DNA of 64,000 nt from Scandinavium sp036495715 (GTDB lineage: Bacteria; Pseudomonadota; Gammaproteobacteria; Enterobacterales; Enterobacteriaceae): NCBI GenBank assembly GCA_036495715.1, contig DASXML010000051.1:62001-126000 (forward strand), given 5' to 3'. Below, one piece after another: positions 25,161 through 33,862 of the stretch. Made by a program: the position numbers and the translations under genes. Position 1 is the stretch's first letter. Each line of letters starts with the position of its first letter. Below the pieces are notes generated by a model, which was given only the letters and a program-made list of their open reading frames with translations, was not told the origin of the DNA and made no database searches.

Positions 25161-26360
25161 ATGAATAAATCACTGATTGTTATCTTCACAACAATCTGTC
25201 TCGATGCCGTTGGTATTGGCCTGATCTTCCCTATTCTTCCGCGACTGCTGGAAGAAGTGGTGCATACCAATCATATAGCGCCTTACATCGGCATCATGAC
25301 CGCGCTGTATGCGGTGATGCAGTTTATTTTTGCGCCAATGCTAGGTGCATTAAGCGATAGCCTCGGTCGTCGCCCCGTGCTGCTGATTTCGCTCGCCGGT
25401 GCGGCAATTAACTACCTCGTCATGGCGTTTGCCCCACAGCTGTGGATGCTGTTTGTTGGCCGGGCGATTGCCGGGCTGACCAGCGCCAATATCTCCGTGG
25501 CGACAGCCTATATCACTGACATTTCGCGGCCCGATCAACGTGCACGGCGTTTTGGTCTGTTTAACGCCATGTTCGGCATCGGCTTTATCATCGGCCCGGT
25601 GTTAGGGGGTGTGCTGGGTGATACCTGGATCCGTCTGCCGTTCCTGGTGGCCGCCGTTCTCAACGGCTGTAACCTGCTGATGGCCCTGTTTTTACTCCCC
25701 GAATCGCGTGTGCCTGCGCACCGTAAATTACAGTTTTCGGCGCTCAATCCTCTTAAACCGCTGCGTTGGGTATTTTCAATGAAAAAGCTGATGCCGATCG
25801 TGCTGGTGTTTTTCATTCTTAGCGCGACGGGTGAAGTGTATGGCACCTGCTGGGCGCTGTGGGGGTTTGATACCTTCGCATGGAATGGCATGTGGATTGG
25901 TCTTTCGCTCGGCGCGTTCGGCGTTTGCCAGACGTTAGTACAGGCCTTTTTACCCGGTCCGGCAACCCGCCTGTTTGGTGAGCGTGGCGCGGTTTTGGTC
26001 GGTGTTGCCTGCTCTTGTATGGCCTTGATCGTGCTGGCTTTTACGCAGCAAAGCTGGGTGGTGTTCGCCATTATGCCGCTGTTCGCATTGGGAGGCATCG
26101 GCTCGCCCGCTTTGCAGGCGCTCGCGACGCGTCAGGTTGATGCCGACAGACAGGGTCAGTTTCAGGGGGTATTAGGCTCGGCGATAAGTCTCGCCTCCAT
26201 CATCGCCCCGCTCGGCTTTTCCACTTTCTATTTCGTTGTTCAACAAAGCTGGCCAGGAGCTATCTGGCTGTCAGTGGTCGTCGTGTACGTGATTGCGGTG
26301 CCATTAATTGTGTTGGGCACGCGCAAAACTGCCGCTGCTGAGTCCACTCACGCCGCGTAA
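25161..26360 (+). CDS. TetA-like MFS drug efflux transporter
   Basis: ATG 25161 (MNKSLIVIFTTICLDAVGIG) matches the start of TetA-type pumps. The 399-residue product has 12 predicted helices, the loop 2-3 MFS motif GALSDSLGRRPVLL, and motif C-like GIGFIIGPVLGGVLGD. It closely follows the TetA class A/C layout but is a chromosomal relative, so tetracycline specificity should not be assumed. The TetR gene starts 12 bases after its stop in the same direction, unlike the divergent tetA-tetR of transposons. Confidence 0.85.
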   Translation: MNKSLIVIFTTICLDAVGIGLIFPILPRLLEEVVHTNHIAPYIGIMTALYAVMQFIFAPMLGALSDSLGRRPVLLISLAGAAINYLVMAFAPQLWMLFVGRAIAGLTSANISVATAYITDISRPDQRARRFGLFNAMFGIGFIIGPVLGGVLGDTWIRLPFLVAAVLNGCNLLMALFLLPESRVPAHRKLQFSALNPLKPLRWVFSMKKLMPIVLVFFILSATGEVYGTCWALWGFDTFAWNGMWIGLSLGAFGVCQTLVQAFLPGPATRLFGERGAVLVGVACSCMALIVLAFTQQSWVVFAIMPLFALGGIGSPALQALATRQVDADRQGQFQGVLGSAISLASIIAPLGFSTFYFVVQQSWPGAIWLSVVVVYVIAVPLIVLGTRKTAAAESTHAA

Positions 26361-26371
26361 ATTAAGGATAA

Positions 26372-27013
26372 ATGATGTCAGATGCTATCGACCGTCGTTC
26401 CCGAAAACGGCTTGAAACGCGCCGTAATATTTCTTACGCCGCCACCGGTTTGTTCGCCGAAAAAGGGTTTGATAACGTCACCATTGATGAAATCGCCTCT
26501 GCGGCCGACGTGGGAAGAATGACGGTGTTTAACCATTTTCCGCGCAAAGAAGACATGTTTTTTGACCGTGATGAAGAAATCCGCGAAACGCTGGCCGACG
26601 CACTGCGTCAGCGTAAAGACGCCGATTCACCGATTGAATCCCTGCGTTTATTGGCGCATCGGCTGATCGCCGAGCAGCGCTCTTTTCTGCAATTTTCCGA
26701 AGGAAGCCTGGGGTTTATCGCCACTATCAAAGGCAGTGAAACGCTGAAGGCACGCGCCAGAGCGATTCGTGATGAGGTCGCCAACGGAATTGCCGCTGAG
26801 CTGGCCCACGGTGCGGGGCGCGATGAAACCGATATCGATGCCAATCTGGCGGCGGCGTTACTGCTGGCCTGCTGGAGCGTCGCACTCGTCAGCGCACATG
26901 AGCAATATCAGCAAACGCGCGATGCAAACCGTGCCGCGGCCCTGTTTCTGGCGATTGTCGATAAAGGCGCTGCCGGACAAAAAGCCGCATTAGCGGGCAC
27001 GCCTTACGCCTGA
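26372..27013 (+). CDS. TetR-family transcriptional regulator
   Basis: This protein of about 213 residues has the HTH (ISYAATGLFAEKGFDNVTIDEIA, then AADVGRMTVFNHFPRKEDMFF) and an all-helical ligand domain. ATG 26372 and ATG 26375 both follow AAGGATAA; either is possible. It is co-directional with and 12 bases after the MFS pump, so it is probably in the same transcript and represses it, perhaps at the palindrome at 25128-25137. Confidence 0.85.
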   Translation: MMSDAIDRRSRKRLETRRNISYAATGLFAEKGFDNVTIDEIASAADVGRMTVFNHFPRKEDMFFDRDEEIRETLADALRQRKDADSPIESLRLLAHRLIAEQRSFLQFSEGSLGFIATIKGSETLKARARAIRDEVANGIAAELAHGAGRDETDIDANLAAALLLACWSVALVSAHEQYQQTRDANRAAALFLAIVDKGAAGQKAALAGTPYA

Positions 27014-27811
27014 TTTACTTTTGCGAACCTGTCGCTGTGCGCTTATCAAAGCGTTCGGCCAGGTTTGCGAGGGCGATTGTCCAACAGGTGTTGAGCGATG
27101 CCTGCTGACAATGCACAGCGAAATGGGGTCGAAAAAGCACCCATATTAAACAGCATGATCTCTCGCAAATATTCCCTGCGAGAGAATATGATCGGGTAAC
27201 GGCGTCGTTTCTCGAATCGCCCGTCGCTTTCGGTTGAGCACAAGTATTGAATCAGGCTGTAGCCCTCGTGGCTCAAGGTGGTTCGCGGTTAATCGTCTTG
27301 CACAGTTCAACGGTCTCATGGTCCGATCATCGTCCTTCCCCTTCCCTACACCTGACGAAACGCTGGCTGAGCGACATCTGAATACCGATGACTGGGCACC
27401 TGTTTTGTCGGAAATATTGAACGCCTGGCAAGGGAACCTGACAGGGAAACGGGTGGCATTCTCGACACTGTACGCGCACGCAAGCGCCGGTCGAGTCACT
27501 GACACAAAGTCAACACAGTTGATTATCATTATATTTACTTTTAGAGACGCGTCATACTTCTGGCAAATAGATCATTTCGCTTATTATGCACTTTAATTGC
27601 ATGAATTCAGGCTTAAAAAGGCGCTATAGCGCCTTTTCCTATTAGATATTTATTCACATCCACTGTTAAAAATACCTTCCATCATGTCTCATTTCTACGC
27701 TTCGCTTGATGCGATATTCTAAAAAAGTGTTAAATTTATACGCGGACAGTGAGTAACACTATGCTCCACGGCTAATTAAGAACATATTACTTACAATACT
27801 TAAGGTTCATC
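27014..27811. other. 798-bp region without a confident gene
   Basis: Frames exist on both strands (27234-27596 from TTG on plus, 27146-27529 on minus), but neither has a good start, a ribosome site or recognisable domains. Visible structure is a perfect 9-bp inverted repeat (TCTCTCGCA 27159-27167 / TGCGAGAGA 27177-27185) and a strong terminator at 27616-27637. It may hold a decayed gene or an untranslated RNA that ends at that terminator. The last 170 bases are the leader of the dehydrogenase gene. Confidence 0.4.
27616..27637 (+). terminator. strong terminator with no confident upstream gene
   Basis: AAAAGGCGCT and AGCGCCTTTT are perfectly inverted around AT. It ends 174 bases before the glutamate dehydrogenase start. 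No confident plus-strand gene ends just before it; the only candidate is the doubtful frame ending at 27596. Confidence 0.65.
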
Positions 27812-29086
27812 ATGGATAAGTTATCTTACGCTTCAGATAGCAACACATCTGCCTGGAATACCTACCTGCAACAAATCGAGCGCGTTGCGCCCTACCTTGG
27901 CGAATTGTCCCGTTGGGTCGACACCCTTCGTCATCCGAAACGCGCGCTGATTGTGGATATTCCGGTTCAGATGGACGATGGCACCATCCGTCACTTTGAA
28001 GGTTACCGCGTACAACACAACGTTTCCCGCGGTCCGGGCAAAGGCGGTGTTCGCTACCACCCGGATGTGGATCTGAATGAAGTGATGGCGCTGTCTGCCT
28101 GGATGACCATCAAATGTGCGGCGTTGAATCTGCCGTACGGTGGTGCCAAAGGCGGGGTTCGCGTCGATCCTTTCAAGCTTTCTGAAGGTGAGCTTGAGCG
28201 TCTGACCCGTCGCTATACCAGCGAAATTGGCATTATCATCGGGCCGCAAAAAGACATTCCTGCACCAGACGTAGGCACCAACGGCAAAGTGATGGCGTGG
28301 ATGATGGACACCTATTCCATGAATCACGGCACCACGATCACCGGTGTCGTTACCGGCAAACCGATTCATCTCGGCGGTTCGCTCGGACGTGAAAAAGCCA
28401 CCGGTCGTGGCGTGTGGATCAGCGGTCGTGAAGTGGCGCGTCGCGCCAATATTGCGGTCGAAGGTGCTCGCGTTGCGGTGCAAGGTTTCGGTAACGTCGG
28501 TAGCGAAGCGGCGCGTTTGTTCTCTGCGTCCGGCGCGCGCGTGGTGGCGATTCAAGACCATACCGCGACGTTGTTCAATGCGACAGGTATCGACATGGAT
28601 GCCCTGACAACCTGGCAGATTGAGCACAAACAAATCGCCGGTTTCCCTGGTGCGGATACCATCGCCAGTGAAGCGTTCTGGGACGTCGACATGGACATTC
28701 TGATCCCGGCCGCGCTGGAAGGTCAGATTACCCGTGAACGTGCGGAAATACTGAAATGTAAACTGATCCTCGAAGGCGCAAACGGCCCAACTTATCCGGA
28801 TGCCGATGATATGCTCGCCAGCCGCGGAATTCTCGTGGTGCCGGATGTCATTTGTAACGCCGGTGGCGTGACCGTCAGCTACTTCGAATGGGTTCAGGAC
28901 ATGGCGAGTTTCTTCTGGAGCGAAGAAGAAATTAACGCGCGTATGGACAAAATCATGACCGACGCGATGGTACACGTGTGGGAAAAAGCAGCAGAAAAAT
29001 CCTGCTCCCTGCGTACCGCCGCGTACATCGTTGCCTGCGAACGCATTCTGCTGGCACGTAAAGATCGTGGTATCTATCCGGGCTAA
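27812..29086 (+). CDS. Glu/Leu/Phe/Val-type glutamate dehydrogenase (424 aa)
   Basis: The protein has the dimerisation/catalytic domain (YRVQHNVSRGPGKGGVRYHP), the catalytic Lys in PYGGAKGG near residue 112, the Asp in PAPDVGTN, and a Rossmann domain with VQGFGNVGSEAARL near residue 225. At 424 residues it belongs to the shorter RocG/GudB-like group, distinct from the 447-residue NADP-specific GdhA of E. coli. It interconverts 2-oxoglutarate plus ammonia and glutamate; the sequence context (DHTATLFN) suggests NAD use and a catabolic role, which is inference. Confidence 0.9.
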   Translation: MDKLSYASDSNTSAWNTYLQQIERVAPYLGELSRWVDTLRHPKRALIVDIPVQMDDGTIRHFEGYRVQHNVSRGPGKGGVRYHPDVDLNEVMALSAWMTIKCAALNLPYGGAKGGVRVDPFKLSEGELERLTRRYTSEIGIIIGPQKDIPAPDVGTNGKVMAWMMDTYSMNHGTTITGVVTGKPIHLGGSLGREKATGRGVWISGREVARRANIAVEGARVAVQGFGNVGSEAARLFSASGARVVAIQDHTATLFNATGIDMDALTTWQIEHKQIAGFPGADTIASEAFWDVDMDILIPAALEGQITRERAEILKCKLILEGANGPTYPDADDMLASRGILVVPDVICNAGGVTVSYFEWVQDMASFFWSEEEINARMDKIMTDAMVHVWEKAAEKSCSLRTAAYIVACERILLARKDRGIYPG

Positions 29087-29097
29087 GGCCTGATAAC

Positions 29098-29122
29098 CGG
29101 TGAGTCGTTTTGCGGCTCACCG
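29098..29122. terminator. hairpin between convergent genes
   Basis: CGGTGAG and CTCACCG pair (with CG/CG inside) just after the dehydrogenase stop, followed by TCATTTCTT. It lies between the dehydrogenase and the convergent acyltransferase gene and may serve both. Confidence 0.55.
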
Positions 29123-29140
29123 TCATTTCTTACACCACCG

Positions 29141-29761
29141 TCAGCGATATTTCTCGCAAAACGCCGCTATTTCGTCCTGTTGAAAATCCTGCAAGCGTTC
29201 GATGATCGTTTCCAGCGGCCAATCCCACCAGGCAATACGCTGCAACTCCTTTGCCACGGTTTCCGTAAAGCGCGGGCGCAGTAATTTCGCTGGAACACCG
29301 CCGACAATCGTGTACGGAGCAACGTCTTTGGTGACGACCGCCCCCGCCGCTAACACCGCGCCGTCGCCTACCGTGACGCCTGGCAGCACAATCACGCCGT
29401 GACCAATCCACACGTCATTGCCAATCACGACTTGCTCATCCCGGCGATGAGAAAAGAAATCATGATCGCGTGTGGCATTCGGCGAATAATATTCCGGGCA
29501 ATAGGTGATGCGGTGCTGTGAGGCGCGTTCCATCGGATGATTGGGCGCGCCGATGCGCACCTGATTAGCGATCGCCACGAAGCGCCCGATCTGGGCGTCA
29601 GCCAGCGTGCAGTACTCACCCACATAAGAGAAATCACCCAGTGAAGTATACTCCAGCGCACTGTGCGCCAGAATTTCACACTGTTGGCCAATCCGGCATT
29701 CACGCAGGCGAACGCTGTTCTCAATAAAGGTTTCGGCAAGTTTTACGGTTTTCATCAACAA
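29141..29761 (-). CDS. left-handed beta-helix (hexapeptide) acyltransferase
   Basis: This 206-residue protein has repeated hexapeptide coils (IGQQCEILAHSALEYTSLGD, then VVIGNDVWIGHGVIVLPGVTVGDGAVLAAGAVV) and a loop insertion containing the catalytic-type His in GAPNHPMERASQHRITY. The pattern fits the DapH/DapD/GlmU-related group often found in phosphonate (C-P lyase) clusters and the CatB-type xenobiotic acetyltransferases. No phn genes are in view here, so its substrate is open. ATG 29761 or ATG 29755 could be the start. Confidence 0.8.
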   Translation of the reverse strand: MLMKTVKLAETFIENSVRLRECRIGQQCEILAHSALEYTSLGDFSYVGEYCTLADAQIGRFVAIANQVRIGAPNHPMERASQHRITYCPEYYSPNATRDHDFFSHRRDEQVVIGNDVWIGHGVIVLPGVTVGDGAVLAAGAVVTKDVAPYTIVGGVPAKLLRPRFTETVAKELQRIAWWDWPLETIIERLQDFQQDEIAAFCEKYR

Positions 29762-29888
29762 ACGGCTCCACGAAGAATTATCGATACTTTATTGCCTGTT
29801 TGTTAACGAAAAATGACGAACGATTTCTGTTGAAATTTCCCGCCTGCGCTATGCTGTAAGCCGTTGAAACTGAGCTTAGGAATTAGAG

Positions 29889-29939
29889 ATGTGCTCCGTT
29901 TCCCAAACCACCGATTGTAATCGCACTCAATGTAATTAA
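29889..29939 (+). CDS. possible 16-codon leader peptide, Cys-rich
   Basis: ATG 29889 with AGGA at suitable spacing opens MCSVSQTTDCNRTQCN and then TAA. Three of 16 residues are Cys. A strong terminator follows about 175 bases later, and the next gene on this strand is the chitinase at 30334. The layout fits an attenuation leader or a small regulatory RNA, but the evidence is short and could be chance. Confidence 0.25.
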   Translation: MCSVSQTTDCNRTQCN

Positions 29940-30112
29940 ATACCGTCGCTCGCATGCTTTCCCGGCTGATAAAGCGTTCACCGTGGTTACATTCCACCTT
30001 CAGCGAGTGAAAGAAGCATTGCGTTTGCTACGTCCGGTCATAATGTCACCTGTTTTGACTATAGGCGATGATATCACCTCTATCCAGGTGGCCAAATTCA
30101 GTGTGTCGCTAC

Positions 30113-30141
30113 AAAGCCACCTCTTCAAGAGGCGGCTTTTT
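30113..30141 (+). terminator. strong terminator in a gene-free interval
   Basis: AAAGCC-A-CCTCTT and AAGAGG-C-GGCTTT form a 12-bp stem with one A/C mismatch, followed by a T run. No confident plus-strand gene precedes it; only the 16-codon frame at 29889 does. It may end a small RNA or act as an attenuator before the chitinase gene. Confidence 0.7.
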
Positions 30142-30333
30142 ACAGTGCTGATTTATAACATCATGATCTAAACGTCCTTTTTGATAATTATATATTATGT
30201 TTTTTTGCCAAAAAAATATATCCACCAATAACAATATTTATCTTCTACATTTACTAATGCTTGGTTTTCTTCGCCTGGTGAAATTTAAATCGAAGAGACA
30301 TGTTCTTTAAAATCATATACGTGAGGTTAATTT

Positions 30334-32211
30334 ATGGCTACGAATATTAAGATCACGCAAGAGTGGACATCTACTGGGGATTGGTATGCCGCGTTACAAT
30401 GCACGCTGACTAATAATTCCGGATCGCAACTAACAAATCCCGTAATAAAAATCCAACTAGGGCAGTCGGCCTCAGCCTCATTAAATGTCGGTTATAATTT
30501 CGAACAAAGCGGTGACATACTCACCGGAGTTTTAGTGGCCGCATTACTTCCTGTCAGCGATGGGGCAAGTGTTATATTTTCCATCGGGCTGAATTATTCT
30601 AATGGTGAATTTGATGGCACTTTTCCGACAGCATATTGGGTTGATGGCGTTTTAGTTGAAGGTGATGGTGGTTCGGATGGGGGGGATACTGAAGCCCCTT
30701 CTGTACCAACAGGCCTAAAATCTGTTGGAACGAGCAGCGCATCAATAAATCTGACGTGGACAGCTTCTACGGATAATGTTGCAGTATCATACTATAAAGT
30801 ATTTTACAGTAATGGTAATCAGAATTTATCCGTTACCTCACCGGCAACCTCATGTGTTCTCAATGGATTAAGCGCGTCTACCGTCTATTCAATTTACGTT
30901 GTTGCTATTGATGGTGCTGGAAACACTTCGGATAACTCAGACACGATAAGGGTGACCACTTCCGACAATCAGACGGATCAACCACCCAGTCAGCCACAAA
31001 ATCTTCAGGTGGGGGCCGTAACAGACAACAGTATTGCTTTAAACTGGGCACCCTCAACCGATGATATCGGCGTGAGTGGCTATATTGTAAAATATACCGA
31101 TTCAGGCGGTACTGCTAAATCCGTTACAACGTCATCGACTTCAGTAACCCTAACAGGGCTGAATGCATCAACGCAATATTCAATCACAGTCACTGCCTAC
31201 GATACGGCAAATAATCAGTCTCAACCATCTTCCATTTTATCTGTTTCAACTTCAGGGAGCGGTTCATCCGGAGCAGGAGGCAATACACCTTATGCCCCAT
31301 ATTTAGATGTCACCACGTTTGCGAACTGGGGCACAATTCCACCATCAATAAATCAGGATTTTGTAAAGGATGCCATTGCCCTCGGTGTTAAGTATTTCCA
31401 TCTGGCATTTATTGTTTCAGAAGGAACGAGCAAAAACATTCTATGGGGAAATGGCTCATTCCCATTATCAAGTATTTCGCCATTAGTTAAAATAATACAA
31501 GATGGCGGCGCTGAGGCTATTTTTTCCTTCGGTGGGTTTAGTGGTCGTGACCCTTCAGTGGATTTATCCAGCGACGAACTAACCAGCCTTTATCAAAGCC
31601 TAAATAATACTTATGGCGTCACTCACCTTGATTTCGACTTTGAAGCTATCGGTGCTTATGATTATCACAATTCTTTTGTATCCGCTAAAAAAGCGCTGAA
31701 TACAAACCCGTCTCTGAGGTTCAGTTTGACATTACCTGTATCACCGAGTGGGCTTAATCAAGAGGGGTTAGATATGCTCACTTATGCGAAGTCAATTGAG
31801 CTTGACGTTAGTGTCCAAATCATGGCGATGGACTATGGTCAAGGGCTTTCAAATATGGGTAGCGCTGCAATTTCGGCGGTAAACAGCACTAAGGATCAAC
31901 TTAAAGTAATATATCCGGATAAAACGGATTCCAGTTTATTTAATATGATTGGTGTTACACCTATGCTCGGTCTCAATGATACCGCGCCTGAGTTTTTCCA
32001 TTTGGCTGATGTTGACACTCTGTGTACATTTGCGGCAAACAACGGCCTGTCATTAGTCGGTGCGTGGTCTTTAGGGCGTGATTTCCCAAGCGGAACAGAC
32101 AGCCATGGTAATAGTCACACGGAGCTTGCTACCTGCACGCAGGATCCTGAACAAACGGAAAGCTATCAGTATTCCAAGCGTTTCCTGAAAAATTTGAATG
32201 TAACAAGATAA
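30334..32211 (+). CDS. GH18 chitinase with carbohydrate-binding and two Fn3 domains
   Basis: This 625-residue protein has an N-terminal carbohydrate-binding module (about 1-105: ATNIKITQEWTSTGDWYAAL), two fibronectin III domains (about 123-210 and 222-310, each starting PSxPxxLxxxxxxxxSIxLxW), a Gly/Ser linker, and a GH18 domain (about 320-620). The catalytic DFDFE motif is at residues 433-437 (acid Glu 437). There is no Sec signal peptide: the chain starts directly with the binding module. ATG follows GAGG at nine bases. The gene is visibly richer in A+T than its neighbours, which suggests acquisition. Confidence 0.88.
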   Translation: MATNIKITQEWTSTGDWYAALQCTLTNNSGSQLTNPVIKIQLGQSASASLNVGYNFEQSGDILTGVLVAALLPVSDGASVIFSIGLNYSNGEFDGTFPTAYWVDGVLVEGDGGSDGGDTEAPSVPTGLKSVGTSSASINLTWTASTDNVAVSYYKVFYSNGNQNLSVTSPATSCVLNGLSASTVYSIYVVAIDGAGNTSDNSDTIRVTTSDNQTDQPPSQPQNLQVGAVTDNSIALNWAPSTDDIGVSGYIVKYTDSGGTAKSVTTSSTSVTLTGLNASTQYSITVTAYDTANNQSQPSSILSVSTSGSGSSGAGGNTPYAPYLDVTTFANWGTIPPSINQDFVKDAIALGVKYFHLAFIVSEGTSKNILWGNGSFPLSSISPLVKIIQDGGAEAIFSFGGFSGRDPSVDLSSDELTSLYQSLNNTYGVTHLDFDFEAIGAYDYHNSFVSAKKALNTNPSLRFSLTLPVSPSGLNQEGLDMLTYAKSIELDVSVQIMAMDYGQGLSNMGSAAISAVNSTKDQLKVIYPDKTDSSLFNMIGVTPMLGLNDTAPEFFHLADVDTLCTFAANNGLSLVGAWSLGRDFPSGTDSHGNSHTELATCTQDPEQTESYQYSKRFLKNLNVTR

Positions 32212-32223
32212 AATACAGTCTCA

Positions 32224-32262
32224 CAGCACAAGAGCGGGAGAGTTCCCTTTTCTCTTGTGCTG
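32224..32262. terminator. long hairpin after the chitinase
   Basis: CAGCACAAGAG and CTCTTGTGCTG are perfect 11-base arms; within the loop GGGA and TCCC can pair as well. It begins 13 bases after the chitinase stop. There is no T run after it, but its stability and position suggest 3' end formation. Confidence 0.55.
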
Positions 32263-32491
32263 ATTGAAACATGTAATACCTGGATTTTAGATATAATTTA
32301 CGCAGGGAGTTCAATCCGTGAGACGCGGCGCACCATCCCGCTGTTTTGCATCACTGAACACCCGTCGCAGACAAGAAGGAACGGCTGACGCCGGTTTAAC
32401 TGATACACCTGGCATACCAGCCGCTGCGATCCAATGGGTTAAAAACAAACTTTAACGTACAATATTTTCCTTTTCCCAAACGGAGTCAGAG

Positions 32492-33253
32492 ATGGCCGAC
32501 TGGAACCCCTCTTTGTATTTGCAGTTTGCATCCGAACGCACCCGCCCGGCAGCCGAGTTGCTGGCCCGCATCGCTAAACCTTCTGCCCATTATGTCGCTG
32601 ATTTAGGCTGCGGCCCCGGCAATAGCACCGAATTACTGCGCGCGGCGTGGCCAGATGCCGTCATTACCGGCGTAGATAATTCTCCAGCGATGCTCGAAAA
32701 AGCGCAAAAAGCCCTGCCAGACTGTCAGTTTGTGAACGCCGATATTAGCCAGTGGCGGCCAGAGCACCCGCTCGACGTGCTGTATGCCAACGCCTCGCTA
32801 CAGTGGGTCGCGGATCATAAAACGTTGTTTCCGCATCTGGCTTCACTTTTGGCAAAAGACGGTGTGCTGGCGGTGCAGATGCCGGACAACTGGCAAGAGC
32901 CGTCCCATGAATCAATGCGCCAGGTGGCGAGTGAGCTTGGACATCCCCCGCGCGGTCGCACGCCGCTGGCGGGTGTGCAGGCGTATTACGATTTATTGAG
33001 CGGCAGCGGGTGTGACGTGGATATCTGGCGAACGACCTATTTCCATCCGATGGCATCGCATCAGGCGATTGTTGAGTGGTTAAGTGCAACCGGACTGCGG
33101 CCTTATTTGCAGGATCTGGATAGCGTGAGTCAGAAAGCGTTTCTGAACCGTTATGTGCAACTGCTGGAAGAACATTATCCGCGCCAGCAAAACGGGCAGA
33201 TCCTGCTGGCGTTTCCGCGTTTGTTTATCATCGCGCGTCGCGTTACCAGCTGA
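32492..33253 (+). CDS. tam: trans-aconitate 2-methyltransferase
   Basis: This 253-residue class I SAM methyltransferase has motif I DLGCGPGNST (about residues 37-46), the acidic VDNSPAMLEKA and the YANASLQWV motif shared with E. coli Tam. Length and start (MADWNPSLYLQFA) match Tam well. It methylates trans-aconitate to relieve inhibition of aconitase. As in E. coli it precedes yneE and uxaB. The end of the gene overlaps a small convergent gene at 33243. Confidence 0.92.
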   Translation: MADWNPSLYLQFASERTRPAAELLARIAKPSAHYVADLGCGPGNSTELLRAAWPDAVITGVDNSPAMLEKAQKALPDCQFVNADISQWRPEHPLDVLYANASLQWVADHKTLFPHLASLLAKDGVLAVQMPDNWQEPSHESMRQVASELGHPPRGRTPLAGVQAYYDLLSGSGCDVDIWRTTYFHPMASHQAIVEWLSATGLRPYLQDLDSVSQKAFLNRYVQLLEEHYPRQQNGQILLAFPRLFIIARRVTS

Positions 33254-33341
33254 AATCGCGTACTAAAGAGAGATCCCACGCCGTCGCAAACAGCGAGACA
33301 AAAAGAATGATGTTTACGGCGGTCTCTATTTTCTTTTCCAT
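33243..33341 (-). CDS. 32-aa single-span membrane protein
   Basis: ATG 33341, with AGGAG at ideal spacing, opens 32 codons: a charged N-terminus (MEKKIETAVN), one hydrophobic span (IILFVSLFATAW) and a short tail (DLSLVRDFSW), ending TAA 33243-33245. The last 11 bases overlap the end of tam on the opposite strand. The strong ribosome site and clear transmembrane pattern support a real small protein. I do not recognise it; many enterobacterial proteins of this kind bind and modulate larger membrane proteins. Confidence 0.65.
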   Translation of the reverse strand: MEKKIETAVNIILFVSLFATAWDLSLVRDFSW

Positions 33342-33409
33342 GATGATTCTCCTGATGGCCTGCTGACCATTACACAGGGAAAATCTTACTGATTTCTTAA
33401 ACGCCACAA

Positions 33410-33850
33410 TTACAGATTCATCCGATAAAGCACGAAGTCTTCCACATCCGCAAACTGGTCATACAGTTTACGCGCCGGGTTGTTTTCACGCGTATGCCAG
33501 TAAAGCCGTGACCAGCCCTGCGCTTTACCTTCATCAATCAGTGCCTGAATCAGTTGGCGTGCAATGCCGTGCCCGCGCATTTCAGGGGCGACGAAAAGAT
33601 CTTCCAGATAACAGAGTGTCGATAGTTCCCACGTACCTTCGTGTAAAACGATGTGCGCAAACCCGACAACGTCACCCTTAACCACCGCCACGCGTCCGTT
33701 AATCGACGACTGTGCATTTAACATTCGTATCCAGGTTTTATCAGTGACACTGTCACTTACTTTGGATTCATAAAACTGGTTATAACCGTTCCACAGAATG
33801 CGCCACTGGGGTTTGTCCTGGGCCTGAATCTCGCGGATCACAACGTCCAT
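33410..33850 (-). CDS. GNAT-family N-acetyltransferase
   Basis: This 146-residue protein has the GNAT fold with acetyl-CoA motif A (LEDLFVAPEMRGHGIARQL), followed by YWHTRENNPARKLYDQF. There is no signal peptide. It lies 12 bases after yneE in the same direction, so they may be co-transcribed. The acceptor substrate is unknown; the IREIQAQDKPQWRILWNGY start is that of YjgM/amino-acid-type acetyltransferases. Confidence 0.85.
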   Translation of the reverse strand: MDVVIREIQAQDKPQWRILWNGYNQFYESKVSDSVTDKTWIRMLNAQSSINGRVAVVKGDVVGFAHIVLHEGTWELSTLCYLEDLFVAPEMRGHGIARQLIQALIDEGKAQGWSRLYWHTRENNPARKLYDQFADVEDFVLYRMNL

Positions 33851-33862
33851 TGCTGCTGTACC

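Noticed and set aside
25010..25270. 86-codon minus-strand frame over the MFS promoter
   Set aside because: It overlaps the MFS start, palindrome and -10 hexamer and has no family match.
27833..28975. 380-codon frame antisense to the glutamate dehydrogenase
   Set aside because: The plus strand is a highly conserved enzyme; the long antisense frame is a by-product of its codon use.
29803..30171. Frames of 62-64 codons on either strand near the terminator at 30113
   Set aside because: Poor starts, no domains, and the plus frame reads through the terminator hairpin.
32318..32455. 45-codon GTG frame with GGGAG upstream, before tam
   Set aside because: The ribosome site is tempting, but the product has low-complexity Arg/Ala content with no recognisable feature; not enough to call.
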